Positions 29,691 to 39,022 are shown, counted from the stretch's first letter. The stretch is DNA of 64,000 nucleotides from Rhodobacter sp. SY28-1 (GCF_005222785.1 NZ_STGH01000003.1:124001-188000), one strand, 5' to 3'. The notes: a model not told the origin generated them from the letters alone. Program-made: numbers and translations.

Positions 29691-30869
29691 ATGACCCTGC
29701 CGCTGAACCCCGCCTTCGCCGCCACGGAACCGCCCCCGGTGATGGAGGCGCGGCGTTGGATCCAGGGCGTCACATTTCCTGCCGACCGCCCGCTGATCAA
29801 CGTCAGCCAAGCCGCGCCGGTCGACAGCCCTCCCCTGGGTCTGCGGCAGGCTTTGGCGGAGGCCGCGCTGAACGATCCGCAGGCGCATCTCTACGGCCCC
29901 GTCCTGGGGCTGCCCGCCTTGCGCGAGGAAATCGCGCGCCAGTGGTCGGCCTCTTACGGCGGCAGCATTGCCCCCGCACAGGTTGCGATCACGCAGGGCT
30001 GCAACCAGGCTTTCTGCACGGTGATGGCGACGCTGGCGGGGCAGGGGGACGAGGTGATCCTGCCGACACCGTGGTACTTCAATCACAAGATGTGGCTGGA
30101 CATGGCGGCGGTGAAGACGGTGGCGCTTGACACCGGACCGACGCTGATCCCCTCGGCCGAAGCGGCCGAGCGGCTTGTCACCGACCGGACCCGCGCCATC
30201 GTGCTGGTCAGCCCGAACAACCCGGGCGGGGTGGAGTATCCGGCGGAAACGCTCGCCGCTTTCCGTGACCTGTGCCGGGCAAAGGGCCTTGCCCTGATCG
30301 TGGACGAAACCTACCGCGATTTTGACAGCCGGTCAGGTGCGCCGCATGATCTATTTGCCGATCCTGATTGGGCCGATACGCTGATCCATCTCTACAGTTT
30401 CTCCAAGGCCTACCGGCTGACCGGGCATCGGGTGGGGGCGGTGATCGCCAGCGAGACCCGGCTGGCCGAAGTGGAAAAGTTCCTCGACACCGTCGCGATC
30501 TGCCCCAGCCAGTTGGGCCAGATCGGTGCCTTGTGGGGGATGCGCAACCTGGGCCAGTGGGTTGCGGGGGAAAGGGACGAGATCCTGTCCCGCCGCGCCG
30601 CGATGGTCGAAGGGTTCAAGTCGTTGCCGGGCTGGAAGCTTCTGGGTTGCGGGGCCTATTTCGCCTATGTCGAGCATCCGTTCGACATGGCGTCGGACTT
30701 GCTGTGCAAGCGGCTGGTGACCGAGGCCTCGCTTCTGATGCTGCCGGGGACGATGTTCCAGCCCGAAGGGTCCGAAGCCGGGCGCAGGCAGATCCGCATC
30801 GCCTTTGCAAACGTCGATGCCAAGGGCATCGCCGAGGTGATCCGGCGGCTGGCGGCCTTCCGGCCCTGA
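29691..30869 (+). CDS. Class I/II PLP-dependent aminotransferase
   Basis: A 392-residue fold-type I aminotransferase. ITQGCNQAFCTVMATLAGQGDEVILPTPWYFNHKMWL, VLVSPNNPGGVEYPAET, the PLP-contacting LIVDETYRDFDSRSG and the Schiff-base Lys in LIHLYSFSKAYRLTGHRVG (about 240) are visible. TEASLLMLPGTMFQPEG precedes the C-terminal Arg in RQIRIAFANVD. The substrate is not determined. It resembles aspartate/aromatic-type transaminases. Reading starts at ATG 29691, with LNPAFAATEPPPVMEARRW. Confidence 0.9.
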   Translation: MTLPLNPAFAATEPPPVMEARRWIQGVTFPADRPLINVSQAAPVDSPPLGLRQALAEAALNDPQAHLYGPVLGLPALREEIARQWSASYGGSIAPAQVAITQGCNQAFCTVMATLAGQGDEVILPTPWYFNHKMWLDMAAVKTVALDTGPTLIPSAEAAERLVTDRTRAIVLVSPNNPGGVEYPAETLAAFRDLCRAKGLALIVDETYRDFDSRSGAPHDLFADPDWADTLIHLYSFSKAYRLTGHRVGAVIASETRLAEVEKFLDTVAICPSQLGQIGALWGMRNLGQWVAGERDEILSRRAAMVEGFKSLPGWKLLGCGAYFAYVEHPFDMASDLLCKRLVTEASLLMLPGTMFQPEGSEAGRRQIRIAFANVDAKGIAEVIRRLAAFRP

Positions 30870-30966
30870 CGGTCATTTGACCCGCCCAGGGCCCGGGCGA
30901 TCTTGACCTTGCCCCCCGGGGGCCTTCCCACTATTCACCTGATCGAACCATTCCGAAGGCAGAGCC

Positions 30967-32838
30967 ATGGCGAAGACCCCGACCGAAGAAGGCAAACGTC
31001 CCCGCGGCAAGGCGCAGGAGGCGGCGGTCTGGGTGCTGATGGGGATGCTGATCCTCGGCCTTGGCGGCTTTGGCGTGACCAGCTTCGGCGGCGGCGTGAC
31101 CAGGGTCGGAAGCGTCGGCGACACGGACATCACCACGGACGACTATGCCCGCGCGCTGCAGACGCAGATCAACGCGTTGTCGCAGCAGTTCGGGAAGCAG
31201 ATCTCGCTGCAAGAGGCGATGGCCTTCGGCATCGACCAGCAGGTGCTGCAAAGCGTCATCACCCTTGCGGCGCTGGACAACGAGACAGCCCGCGTCGGGG
31301 TCTCGGTGGGCGACGAGGTCGTGGCGACAAGGCTCATGGGGATGGACAGCTTCAAGGGCGCCTCGGGCAGCTTTGACCGCGAGGCCTACCGCTACACGCT
31401 GGGCCGCAACAACCTGACCGAGACCGAGTTCGAGACCAACCTGCGCCGCGACATCAGCCGCGAGTTGTTGCAGGGCGCGGTGGGGGGCGGGTTTGCCGCG
31501 CCGAAGGCGCTGACCGACACGATCTATGCCTGGGCCGGGGAACGGCGCGGCTTTTCCACCCTGCGGCTGTCCGAGGCGGACCTGACCGCGCCCGTGGCCG
31601 AGCCGACGGACGAAGAGCTGAAGGCGCATTATGATGCCAACATCGACCGCTTCACCAAGCCCGAGGCGAAGCGGATCACCTATGCCTCGCTGCTCCCTGA
31701 GGCGATCGCCAAGGACCAGCCGGTCGACGAGGCGCTGTTGCAGAAGCTGTACCAGGACCGGATCGGCGAATTCGTCGTGCCCGAACGCCGGATCGTCGAG
31801 CGGCTGATCTACCCCGACCAGGCGGCGGCGGATGCGGCGCGGGCGGAACTGGACGGCGGCAAGCCCTTTGAAGAGCTGGTCTTGGCGCGCGGCCTGACGC
31901 TGGAGGATATCGACCAGGGCGATCTGACGAAGGACGAGCTGGGTGGGGCCGGTGAGCCGGTCTTTGCCGCGGCCGAGGGCGATGTCGTGGGCCCCGTGGT
32001 GACCGACCTTGGCCCGGCGCTTTACCGCGTGGTCTCGGTCCTTGCGGCCGAGGAGACGAGCTTCGAGGACGCGCGCGAGACGCTGGCCATCGAGTTCCAG
32101 ACCGACGCGGCCCGCCGCCTGATCGCTGACCAGGTCGAAACGATCGACGATCTTCTCGCCGGGGGGGCGACGCTGGAAGACCTGACCAAGGAAGCGGGCC
32201 TGCAGCTTGCGACGCTGGACCATGTCCCGGGGCAGCAGGGCGAGGCGGTGATCGAGGGGTATCCGGCCTTCCGCGCGGCGGCGGATGCGGTTCAGGCCGA
32301 GGATTTCTCGGAGGCGATCCTTCTGGAAGATGGCGGCGTGGTGGCTCTGCGGCTGGACGAGATCGTCCCCGCCGCACCGATCCCCTTCGACGAGGCAAAG
32401 GACAAGGTGGCCGAGGACTGGCGCAAGGACGCGGTCGCCAAGGCCCTGTCCGCCCGGGCGGCCGAGATCAAGACGGCGTTGGAAGGGGGCGCGGCCATCG
32501 GCAGCTTCGGCATCGTCGACGTGACGGCCGAGACCGCGCGCAACGGCTTTATCGACAATGTGCCGGATGCCTTCCTGGCCGATATCTTCAAGATGGACGA
32601 GGGCGGCGTGCAGGTGTTCGAGGCCGAGGGCTTCGTCGCCGTGGTGAAGCTAGACCGCATCCTGCCCGCGATGACCGAGGGCGAGGATGCCGCGGCGATG
32701 CAGGAGGCGCTGGCCGCGCAGGCGCAACAGGCGATTGCGGGCGATGCCTTCGCCGCCTTCACCAGCGCCCTGACCGCCGAGGCCGGGATCACGCTGGACC
32801 AGACCGCGATCAACGCCGTCCATGCGAGCATGCCCTGA
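30967..32838 (+). CDS. ppiD: SurA/PpiD-type periplasmic peptidyl-prolyl isomerase
   Basis: A membrane-anchored periplasmic chaperone that helps outer-membrane protein folding. The 623-residue protein has one N-terminal membrane segment (VWVLMGMLILGLGGFGVTSFG, about 22-45) and a SurA_N domain (about 50-180, ITTDDYARALQTQINALSQQ). A parvulin domain (about 240-355) has FVVPERRIVERLIYPDQAAADAARAEL and LGGAGEPVFAAAEGDVVGPVVTDLG. A second parvulin-like/C-terminal repeat follows. The stop codon overlaps the trpE start, so the two genes are coupled, a common alphaproteobacterial pairing. Confidence 0.92.
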   Translation: MAKTPTEEGKRPRGKAQEAAVWVLMGMLILGLGGFGVTSFGGGVTRVGSVGDTDITTDDYARALQTQINALSQQFGKQISLQEAMAFGIDQQVLQSVITLAALDNETARVGVSVGDEVVATRLMGMDSFKGASGSFDREAYRYTLGRNNLTETEFETNLRRDISRELLQGAVGGGFAAPKALTDTIYAWAGERRGFSTLRLSEADLTAPVAEPTDEELKAHYDANIDRFTKPEAKRITYASLLPEAIAKDQPVDEALLQKLYQDRIGEFVVPERRIVERLIYPDQAAADAARAELDGGKPFEELVLARGLTLEDIDQGDLTKDELGGAGEPVFAAAEGDVVGPVVTDLGPALYRVVSVLAAEETSFEDARETLAIEFQTDAARRLIADQVETIDDLLAGGATLEDLTKEAGLQLATLDHVPGQQGEAVIEGYPAFRAAADAVQAEDFSEAILLEDGGVVALRLDEIVPAAPIPFDEAKDKVAEDWRKDAVAKALSARAAEIKTALEGGAAIGSFGIVDVTAETARNGFIDNVPDAFLADIFKMDEGGVQVFEAEGFVAVVKLDRILPAMTEGEDAAAMQEALAAQAQQAIAGDAFAAFTSALTAEAGITLDQTAINAVHASMP

Positions 32839-34346
32839 TGCAGCTGTCGCCGGGATTTGCCGAATTCGAAGCGGGCTGGAACGCGGGCAAGAACCAGATC
32901 GTCTGGGCGCGGCTGGCGGCTGACCTAGATACGCCGGTCAGCCTGATGCTGAAGCTGGGCGATGCGCGGTCCGACACTTTCATGCTGGAATCGGTGACCG
33001 GGGGCGAGGTTCGGGGCCGCTATTCCATCGTGGGGATGAAGCCGGATCTCGTCTGGCGCTGCCGGGGCACGCAGGCCTCCCTCAACCGCGAGGCGCGGTT
33101 TGACCGGCAGGCCTTTGTCGATCTGCCGGGACATCCGCTGCAGACCCTGCGCGATCTGCTGGCGGAATGCCGGATCGAGATGCCGGACGGGATGCCGGCG
33201 GTATCGGCGGGCCTGTTTGGCTATCTTGGCTATGACATGATCCGGCTGGTGGAACATCTGCCGGACGTGAACCCCGATCCGCTGGGCCTGCCCGATGCAG
33301 AACTGATCCGGCCCTCGGTCGTGGCCGTCCTGGACGGGGTGAAGGGTGAGGTGACGGTGGTGGCACCGGCCTGGGTTTCCTCGGGCCTCTCGGCGCGGGC
33401 GGCCTATGCGCAGGCGGCGGAACGGGTGATGGACAGCCTGCGCGATCTGGACCGGGCGCCTTCGGCCGCGCGCGACCTGGGCGAGACTTCGCCGGTCGGC
33501 CCGGCGGAGTCCAACTTCACGCATGACGGCTACAAGGCCGCGGTCGAGAAGGCCAAGGACTACATCCGCGCGGGCGACATCTTCCAGGTCGTGCCCTCGC
33601 AACGCTGGGCGCAGCGCTTCACCCTGCCGCCCTTTGCACTCTACCGCTCGCTGCGCCGGACCAACCCGTCGCCCTTCATGTTCTTCTTCAACTTCGGCGG
33701 CTTCCAGATTGTCGGCGCCAGCCCGGAAATCCTTGTCCGCCTGCGCGACGGCGAAGTCACCGTCCGCCCCATCGCGGGAACCCGCAAGCGCGGCGCGACG
33801 CCCGAAGAGGACCGCGCGCTGGAGGCGGACCTGCTGGCCGACCCGAAGGAACGGGCCGAGCATCTGATGCTCTTGGACCTGGGCCGCAACGACGTGGGTC
33901 GGGTGGCGAAAGTCGGCACCGTGCGACCCACGGAAACCTTCATCATCGAACGCTACAGCCACGTCATGCACATCGTGTCGAACGTGGTGGGCGAGATCGC
34001 CGAGGGTGAGGACGCTTTGTCGGCGCTGCTAGCGGGGCTGCCCGCTGGCACGGTGTCAGGCGCCCCGAAAGTCCGGGCGATGGAGATCATTGACGAGCTG
34101 GAGCCGGAAAAGCGCGGCGTCTACGGCGGCGGTGTGGGCTACTTTGCGGCCAACGGCGAGATGGACTTCTGCATCGCGCTGCGCACGGCGGTCCTGAAGG
34201 ACGAGACGCTGTATATCCAGGCGGGGGGCGGCGTGGTCTTTGACAGCGACCCCGAGGCGGAATATCAGGAAACCGTCAATAAATCCAACGCCTTGCGCCG
34301 GGCGGCCGAGGACGCTGGCCGGTTTGCCGGGCGCGGGAACGGCTGA
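32838..34346 (+). CDS. trpE: Anthranilate synthase component I
   Basis: Forms anthranilate from chorismate using ammonia from TrpG. A 502-residue chorismate-binding enzyme: the N-terminal tryptophan-feedback LESVTGGEVRGRYSIVGMKPD motif, IFQVVPSQRWAQRF, SPFMFFFNFGGFQIVGASPEILVRL, PIAGTRKRGATPEED, LLDLGRNDVGRVAKVGTVRP, GLPAGTVSGAPKVRAMEIIDELE and KRGVYGGGVGYFAANGEMDFCIALRTAV. It is coupled to ppiD and not adjacent to trpGDC. Confidence 0.97.
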   Translation: MQLSPGFAEFEAGWNAGKNQIVWARLAADLDTPVSLMLKLGDARSDTFMLESVTGGEVRGRYSIVGMKPDLVWRCRGTQASLNREARFDRQAFVDLPGHPLQTLRDLLAECRIEMPDGMPAVSAGLFGYLGYDMIRLVEHLPDVNPDPLGLPDAELIRPSVVAVLDGVKGEVTVVAPAWVSSGLSARAAYAQAAERVMDSLRDLDRAPSAARDLGETSPVGPAESNFTHDGYKAAVEKAKDYIRAGDIFQVVPSQRWAQRFTLPPFALYRSLRRTNPSPFMFFFNFGGFQIVGASPEILVRLRDGEVTVRPIAGTRKRGATPEEDRALEADLLADPKERAEHLMLLDLGRNDVGRVAKVGTVRPTETFIIERYSHVMHIVSNVVGEIAEGEDALSALLAGLPAGTVSGAPKVRAMEIIDELEPEKRGVYGGGVGYFAANGEMDFCIALRTAVLKDETLYIQAGGGVVFDSDPEAEYQETVNKSNALRRAAEDAGRFAGRGNG

Positions 34347-34365
34347 CGGGGCGTTCTTTCGCGTG

Positions 34366-34430
34366 CCTCCTCGTTCGACGCCGTCTCCTCGTCGGCCGGA
34401 CGCCAGCGAGGAGGACGAAGTCAAACGACG
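34366..34430. repeat. CTCCTCG/GCTGGCG-type intergenic palindrome, copy C
   Basis: Between convergent trpE and the YibQ-like gene. CCTCCTCG (34366-34373) pairs with CGAGGAGG (34407-34414), and the interior contains the CGTCGGCCGGACG repeat. In reverse orientation the core CTCGCTGGCG ... CGACGAGGAGACGGCGTCGA matches copy D at 23446. It probably terminates both genes. Confidence 0.5.
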
Positions 34431-34438
34431 AACGGAGA

Positions 34439-36526
34439 TCAGTCGACCCGCAGCACTGCCGTGACCGGCGCCAGCACCACGGTCGCGGCCTTGCCCTCGA
34501 CCGTCCATTCCAGAAGCGCGGCCACCGTTTCCGGCGTGGCGGTGCCGACGACGCTGACCCGGCCATCCTGTCCGGCCTTGAACACCGCCCGGTCCAGCAG
34601 ACGACGCGTGGCGACCTTGTCAGTCCCGGCCGTATCCAGATCGCGGAACACCACGGCGGCCTCGAGATCCTCGCGCCGGGCGACCTGATCGGCGGCGTTC
34701 AGCCCTTCGTCCCGGGTCAGAAGACCCCGGCCTTGCGCCTTCAGGATCGGCACCACGGCGCTGGCCAGACCACGGTTGTTCTGGAAGGCCGGATCGGCAA
34801 GGTCCATCGCGGCCACAGCTTCGGGCAGGCCCTGTTCCATCGACTGGAACGCCACTTCGACATCCGCAGGCTGCGCGCCCTCGGCGATGCCGGTGACCAG
34901 CATCACCACCTCGTGCCCTGCAGCGCGGTAGATCGCGGCGTGGTCGGGGGTGGCCGGGTCCAGCGGGTCAAGCGCGAAGCTGACCGGGAAGGGCAGGGCG
35001 GCCAGCGCCGCGCGGTCCAGATCGGCATTGCCCTGGTCGATCAGCACGATGGCCAGCGGCGGCTTGGCCTCGGGGTTCTCGAAGCTGGCCGCGAACTGCG
35101 CGATCGGGCGCGGATCGGTCGGGACGGCGGCCGGATCGGTTGCGACCTCCTCCTCCGCAGCGGCCTCGTTGCCGCGGCGGATGACGACGCCGTCCTTCTT
35201 GCCGATCAGGCCCGGCGCGGGAGCAAAGGTCGAGCCGCTGCCCTCCTCCTCGGTCGCGGCCTCGGTGCTGGCATCGGGGGCCAGCGGATCCGGTGTCGCA
35301 GCCTGACCGGGCATGCCTTCGGGCTTCTGGCCCGGCATGTCCGGGCCTTCGCCTTCGGGGGCAAGGATCTCCGGGGCGGGCATAGGGTCCGCGGCGGGCG
35401 GGGCCGGCTCAGGCTCGACGGCCATTTCTGGCGCTGCTTCTGGGGCTGCTTCCGGGGCAGGGGCCGGAGCAACCTCTGGTTCCGCATCCGGGGCAGGGTC
35501 GGCGGCTGATTCCGGTGCTGCTTCCGGTGCAGGGGTGACCTCTGGCTCCGGTTCGGGCGTGGTCTCTGCCGTCGTGGACGGGGTCTGTTCCGTGGCAGGT
35601 TCCGGGTCCGCCGCCGGGACCGTCGCCTCGGACGCTTCGGTTGCCGCTTCGGGCGCTGCCGGAGCGGCCTCTGTCGCAGGTTCCGCAGTCAGCTCGGCCG
35701 CTGGCTCTGGAGTCGCCTCGGCAACAGCCTCCGAAGCGGGTTCAGGGGTCGCCTCCGGCGCGGGCGCAGGTTCTTCGGTTGCCTCCGGCGCAGTGGCGTC
35801 CGCGGCAGAGGCCACTTCGGTCTCGGCGGCGGGTGCGGACTCTGCCGCAGGCTCGGCCGCAGGTTCGGCTGCCGGAGCAAGCTCGACTTCAGGCTCTGCG
35901 GCGGCGGTTTCTGTCGTGGCTGGGTCTTCGGACGCAGCAGCTGCGACTGCGGGTTCGGCGGGTTCCGCTGCTTCGACCACAGGTTCCTCAGCCACCGCCT
36001 CGGCGGCGGCTTCTTCCTCCACGGTCTCAGCCGCAGGTTCGGGGGCTGCCGGTGCCTCGGCCGCTTCGGCGTTGGCCAGCTTCGCCCCGGGAGGCGCTAC
36101 GGGATCAGGCGCCACAGCAGGGGCATCTGCGGTGGTCTCGGACAGCGGCGCGGGCGTCTCGGAGGCTTCGGGGGCAGGCGTATCGGTCACGGCAGGGGCC
36201 GCAGGTTCGGCCACTTCCACCCCAGGAGCCTCGGGAGCGGCGGGCTCGGTCGTTGCGACCTCGGGTTGAGGCTCAGGGGTGGCCTCGGCCTCCGGCTCTG
36301 CCTCGGCGGCATCAGCGTCGGCCTCCGGCTCGGCATCTGCAGCCTCGGTCGCCGCCCCGGCATCCACCTCGGTTGCCGCGGGCGCCGTGACCGCGTCCTC
36401 GGCCACCACCGCGACCGGAGCGTTGTCATTCGCCGGCTGCAGCGGCGAGACCGCCGATCCGATCACCAGGCCGCCCGCGACCAACAGGCCGCCAGACACC
36501 ATGCCGAGTAGGAATTTGCCGACCAC
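34439..36526 (-). CDS. YibQ-like divergent polysaccharide deacetylase with long Ala/Glu/Pro-rich region
   Basis: A 695-residue protein. Residues 1-30 hold an N-terminal membrane segment (FLLGMVSGGLLVAGGLVIGSAV). Residues about 35-420 are almost only Ala, Glu, Pro, Thr, Ser, Val and Asp, low-complexity and probably unstructured. The last 210 residues match the divergent polysaccharide deacetylase family: LAIVLIDQGNADLDRAAL, AAGHEVVMLVTGI, FQNNRGLASAVVPILKAQGRGLL and VVFRDLD. Compared with YibQ, the metal-site residues are partly replaced (DDFG becomes IDQGN, NNHMGS becomes NNRGLAS), so catalysis is doubtful. It would be anchored in the inner membrane facing the periplasm. It is convergent with trpE. 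Confidence 0.8.
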   Translation of the reverse strand: MVGKFLLGMVSGGLLVAGGLVIGSAVSPLQPANDNAPVAVVAEDAVTAPAATEVDAGAATEAADAEPEADADAAEAEPEAEATPEPQPEVATTEPAAPEAPGVEVAEPAAPAVTDTPAPEASETPAPLSETTADAPAVAPDPVAPPGAKLANAEAAEAPAAPEPAAETVEEEAAAEAVAEEPVVEAAEPAEPAVAAAASEDPATTETAAAEPEVELAPAAEPAAEPAAESAPAAETEVASAADATAPEATEEPAPAPEATPEPASEAVAEATPEPAAELTAEPATEAAPAAPEAATEASEATVPAADPEPATEQTPSTTAETTPEPEPEVTPAPEAAPESAADPAPDAEPEVAPAPAPEAAPEAAPEMAVEPEPAPPAADPMPAPEILAPEGEGPDMPGQKPEGMPGQAATPDPLAPDASTEAATEEEGSGSTFAPAPGLIGKKDGVVIRRGNEAAAEEEVATDPAAVPTDPRPIAQFAASFENPEAKPPLAIVLIDQGNADLDRAALAALPFPVSFALDPLDPATPDHAAIYRAAGHEVVMLVTGIAEGAQPADVEVAFQSMEQGLPEAVAAMDLADPAFQNNRGLASAVVPILKAQGRGLLTRDEGLNAADQVARREDLEAAVVFRDLDTAGTDKVATRRLLDRAVFKAGQDGRVSVVGTATPETVAALLEWTVEGKAATVVLAPVTAVLRVD

Positions 36527-37266
36527 CTGTGCCTCCTGCTCTTGCCCCGCTGCGGTCCGGACCCAGGTCCCGCCACCGCACAGTCCCGCCCGCCGGTTCG
36601 CCCGGCGTCTTGCTTCTGACTTGCCGCACTATAGCCTGCGGTTGCGAAGGCTTCACCCCTTTTCGTACAGGCGTCAACATCTTGCGCGAAAACTGCGGCA
36701 TCGCTGCGCAGTTTGGGGAATTCAGGAGCGGGGACGGAAGTGGAGGCGGGCACCACCAGTAATGCCGTAAGGCAGGCGCAAGGCTTCTTGATCCGTAAGT
36801 TGCAATCAGAAGGCTGGACGAGGTTCTTCTGGACGTCCTTCCGCGGCAGTACGGTGATGTTATGGTCGCCCGTGCAACCCGGGCGAGCGCATGTCCTGCG
36901 AACTGGTGGACGAGCCTGGCCAGCACCGAAGGCTCATCGAGGCGACGGAAACGCGCCGTCTCGCGTGCACATTTACCGCGGTTGATGGCGAGCATCAGCC
37001 TATGGCGGGCGGGCACTGCAACGGCGGGATCAGCGCCAGAGGACCGCCCTCGAGGGATCGGCAGAGCTATGCGGTCGTGGAAGCGCTGATGCCATTGACC
37101 GGCACGTCGAAAATGCGGGAAGGCGCGCCGGACCCTCGGCTGCGGCACCTCCGGCCCAGGGTGTCATCATCGTGCGGGAAGCGGTCGTTCGCCAGAAACT
37201 GGACGGCGATCCGCGTTCCCGTCCGGGACGCTATGGACGAGCAGACGCAGGCTTGACTGCGTCGCT
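36527..37266. other. 740-bp gene-free stretch
   Basis: Open frames exist on both strands, but none has a recognisable domain, credible codon pattern or ribosome site. The composition is GC-rich but less regular than flanking genes, possibly a decayed gene. The first part must hold the YibQ-like gene's promoter. Confidence 0.5.
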
Positions 37267-38037
37267 TCAGTGCAGTCCGAACTCGGCCATCAGGCGCTTG
37301 CGCATTGCCACGAAGCGGCTCTCGCTTCGGTCCCTCGGTCGCGGCAGGTCGATCTCGATGAGGCGAGGCAGCGCGCCCTTGGCCTTGGGTAGCACCAGCA
37401 CCCAGTCGGACAGATAGATCGCCTCCTCCAGGTCATGCGTGACCAGGACCATCGTCACTTTTTCTTCGCGCCAGATCCGGGTCAGTTCCTCCTGCATGGT
37501 GAGTTTGGTCATTGCGTACAGCGCACCAAGCGGTTCGTCGAGGAGCAGAATCTCCGGCTGCACCGTCAGGGCGCGAGCTATACCGACCCGCTGCGCCATG
37601 CCGCCGGAAAGCTGGCGGGGATAGGCGGCCTCGAAGTCGCCCAACCCTACCAGCCGAATGTAGTGGCGGGCGCGGGTCTCGGCCTCGGCCTGGGTCAGAC
37701 CGCGCACGGTCAGGCCGAATGAGACGTTGCCGAGGACCGTGAGCCAGGGCAGCAGGCGCGGCTCCTGGAAGATGACCGCGCGTTCGGTGCCGACGCCCCG
37801 GACCGGATGGCCGTCGATCAGGACCTCGCCTGTGTCGGGCCGGTCGAGCCCCGCAAGAATGCGCAGTAGCGTGGTCTTGCCGCAGCCCGACGGGCCGACG
37901 ATGGCCAGGGCCTCGCCACCGCGGATGTCGAGCTGCAGGTTCCGCAGCACGGGCAGGCGCTGGCCATTCAGCGCGAAGGATTTGGAGAGGTCACGAACCG
38001 TGACCTCTCCTCGGCGGGTATCCTCGACGACGTTCAT
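37267..38037 (-). CDS. Nitrate/sulfonate-type ABC transporter, ATP-binding subunit
   Basis: SsuB/TauB-type ATPase of 256 residues. Walker A is VGPSGCGKTTLL (about 49-60), Q-loop IFQEPRLLPWLTV, signature LSGGMAQRVGIARAL (about 143), Walker B LLLDEPLGAL and H-loop VTHDLEEAIYLSD. The D-loop Asp, normally in GALDA, is Tyr here (GALYA, codon TAC at 37516-37518). It is the last gene of the five-gene FMN reductase-monooxygenase-permease-binding protein-ATPase run. Confidence 0.9.
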   Translation of the reverse strand: MNVVEDTRRGEVTVRDLSKSFALNGQRLPVLRNLQLDIRGGEALAIVGPSGCGKTTLLRILAGLDRPDTGEVLIDGHPVRGVGTERAVIFQEPRLLPWLTVLGNVSFGLTVRGLTQAEAETRARHYIRLVGLGDFEAAYPRQLSGGMAQRVGIARALTVQPEILLLDEPLGALYAMTKLTMQEELTRIWREEKVTMVLVTHDLEEAIYLSDWVLVLPKAKGALPRLIEIDLPRPRDRSESRFVAMRKRLMAEFGLH

Positions 38038-38044
38038 GACCGCC

Positions 38045-39022
38045 TCAGTTGGTGACCGGGGCGTCGCCCGTCACATAGAGGATGTCCCTGGCGACCAGCT
38101 TGCCCTCCGGCACGGCACCTTGGCGTTCCAGAACATCGATCCAGAACTGGATGTCGCGTTCTACCGGCAAGCCGCCCTCGCGCACCCCGTAGCCCGCGAA
38201 ATACTGCGCGACGTCGGCGTTTTCGCCGCGTTCGGCCAGCACGCGCGCAAAGATCGCCTTCGTCTCCTCGGGGTTTTCCCGGGCGTAGTCGAGCGCCTTG
38301 ACCGAGCCGTCGACGAAGGCCTTGGCCTCCTCGGGGTGCGCCTCGATCCAGTCGCGGCGCAGGACAACGAAGCCGCCCGCGATTTCGCCTAGCACATCGG
38401 TGTCATCGAACACCGCTCGAAGGCCGCCGTTCTGCAGCGCGGCCCCGGTGAAGGTGGACTGCCAGTAGCCGAAGGCCGAAACGTCGACCTGACCAGACCG
38501 GAGGACCTGTTCCAGCTGCGGTCCCGGCACGACAATCAGATTGGCGCTGTCCTCGGGGAGGCCTTTCTGGTGCAAGGCCTCACGCACGACGTAGTCCAGG
38601 TGCGCCCCAAGGGTGTTCACCGCGATGGTCTTGCCGACGATGTCCTCGACGGACTTTATCGGGCTGTCGTCCAGCACGTAGAAGATCGACTGTGCGTCGT
38701 CGTTGATCCCGTTCGATGGGTACGCGGCGACAAAGTCGTTGCCCGCTGAAATGGAGTTCAGGACGGCGGCCGTGGCGGCCGAGCCGAGTTCAACGCTGCC
38801 ACCAGCAAGGGCCACCAGCGAGGCAGGGCCACCCTGGGCATAGCCGACGTTCTCCAGAGTGATGCCGGTGCCATCGAAGTAGCCAAGTTCGGCGGCGAGT
38901 TCGTGGGCGGACAGGCCGCCCTGGCTGGCGAGATAGAGGATGGTGACGTCAGCCCAGACGGGTGTGACGGAAAAACCGAGTGCCGTGGTCAGCGTAAGGG
39001 TGCGAAGGTGTTTCATTGTCAT
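38045..39022 (-). CDS. Sulfonate/taurine-type ABC transporter substrate-binding protein
   Basis: A 325-residue periplasmic protein with signal peptide (LTLTTALGFSVTPVWA). Typical SsuA/NMT1 features: TILYLASQGGLSAHELAAELGYFDGTGITLENVGYAQGG, LASGSVELGSA-type LAGGSVELGSAATAAV, IAVNTLGAHLDYVVREALHQKGL and QLEQVLRSGQVDVSAFGYWQ. The real ligand is unknown. It lies 21 bases after the permease gene and seven bases before the ATPase gene. Confidence 0.88.
   Translation of the reverse strand: MTMKHLRTLTLTTALGFSVTPVWADVTILYLASQGGLSAHELAAELGYFDGTGITLENVGYAQGGPASLVALAGGSVELGSAATAAVLNSISAGNDFVAAYPSNGINDDAQSIFYVLDDSPIKSVEDIVGKTIAVNTLGAHLDYVVREALHQKGLPEDSANLIVVPGPQLEQVLRSGQVDVSAFGYWQSTFTGAALQNGGLRAVFDDTDVLGEIAGGFVVLRRDWIEAHPEEAKAFVDGSVKALDYARENPEETKAIFARVLAERGENADVAQYFAGYGVREGGLPVERDIQFWIDVLERQGAVPEGKLVARDILYVTGDAPVTN

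Noticed and set aside
35313-36269. 318-residue plus-strand frame rich in Ser/Gly/Ala
   Set aside because: It is the reverse shadow of the Ala/Glu/Pro-rich stretch of the YibQ-like gene, whose codon periodicity favours the minus strand.
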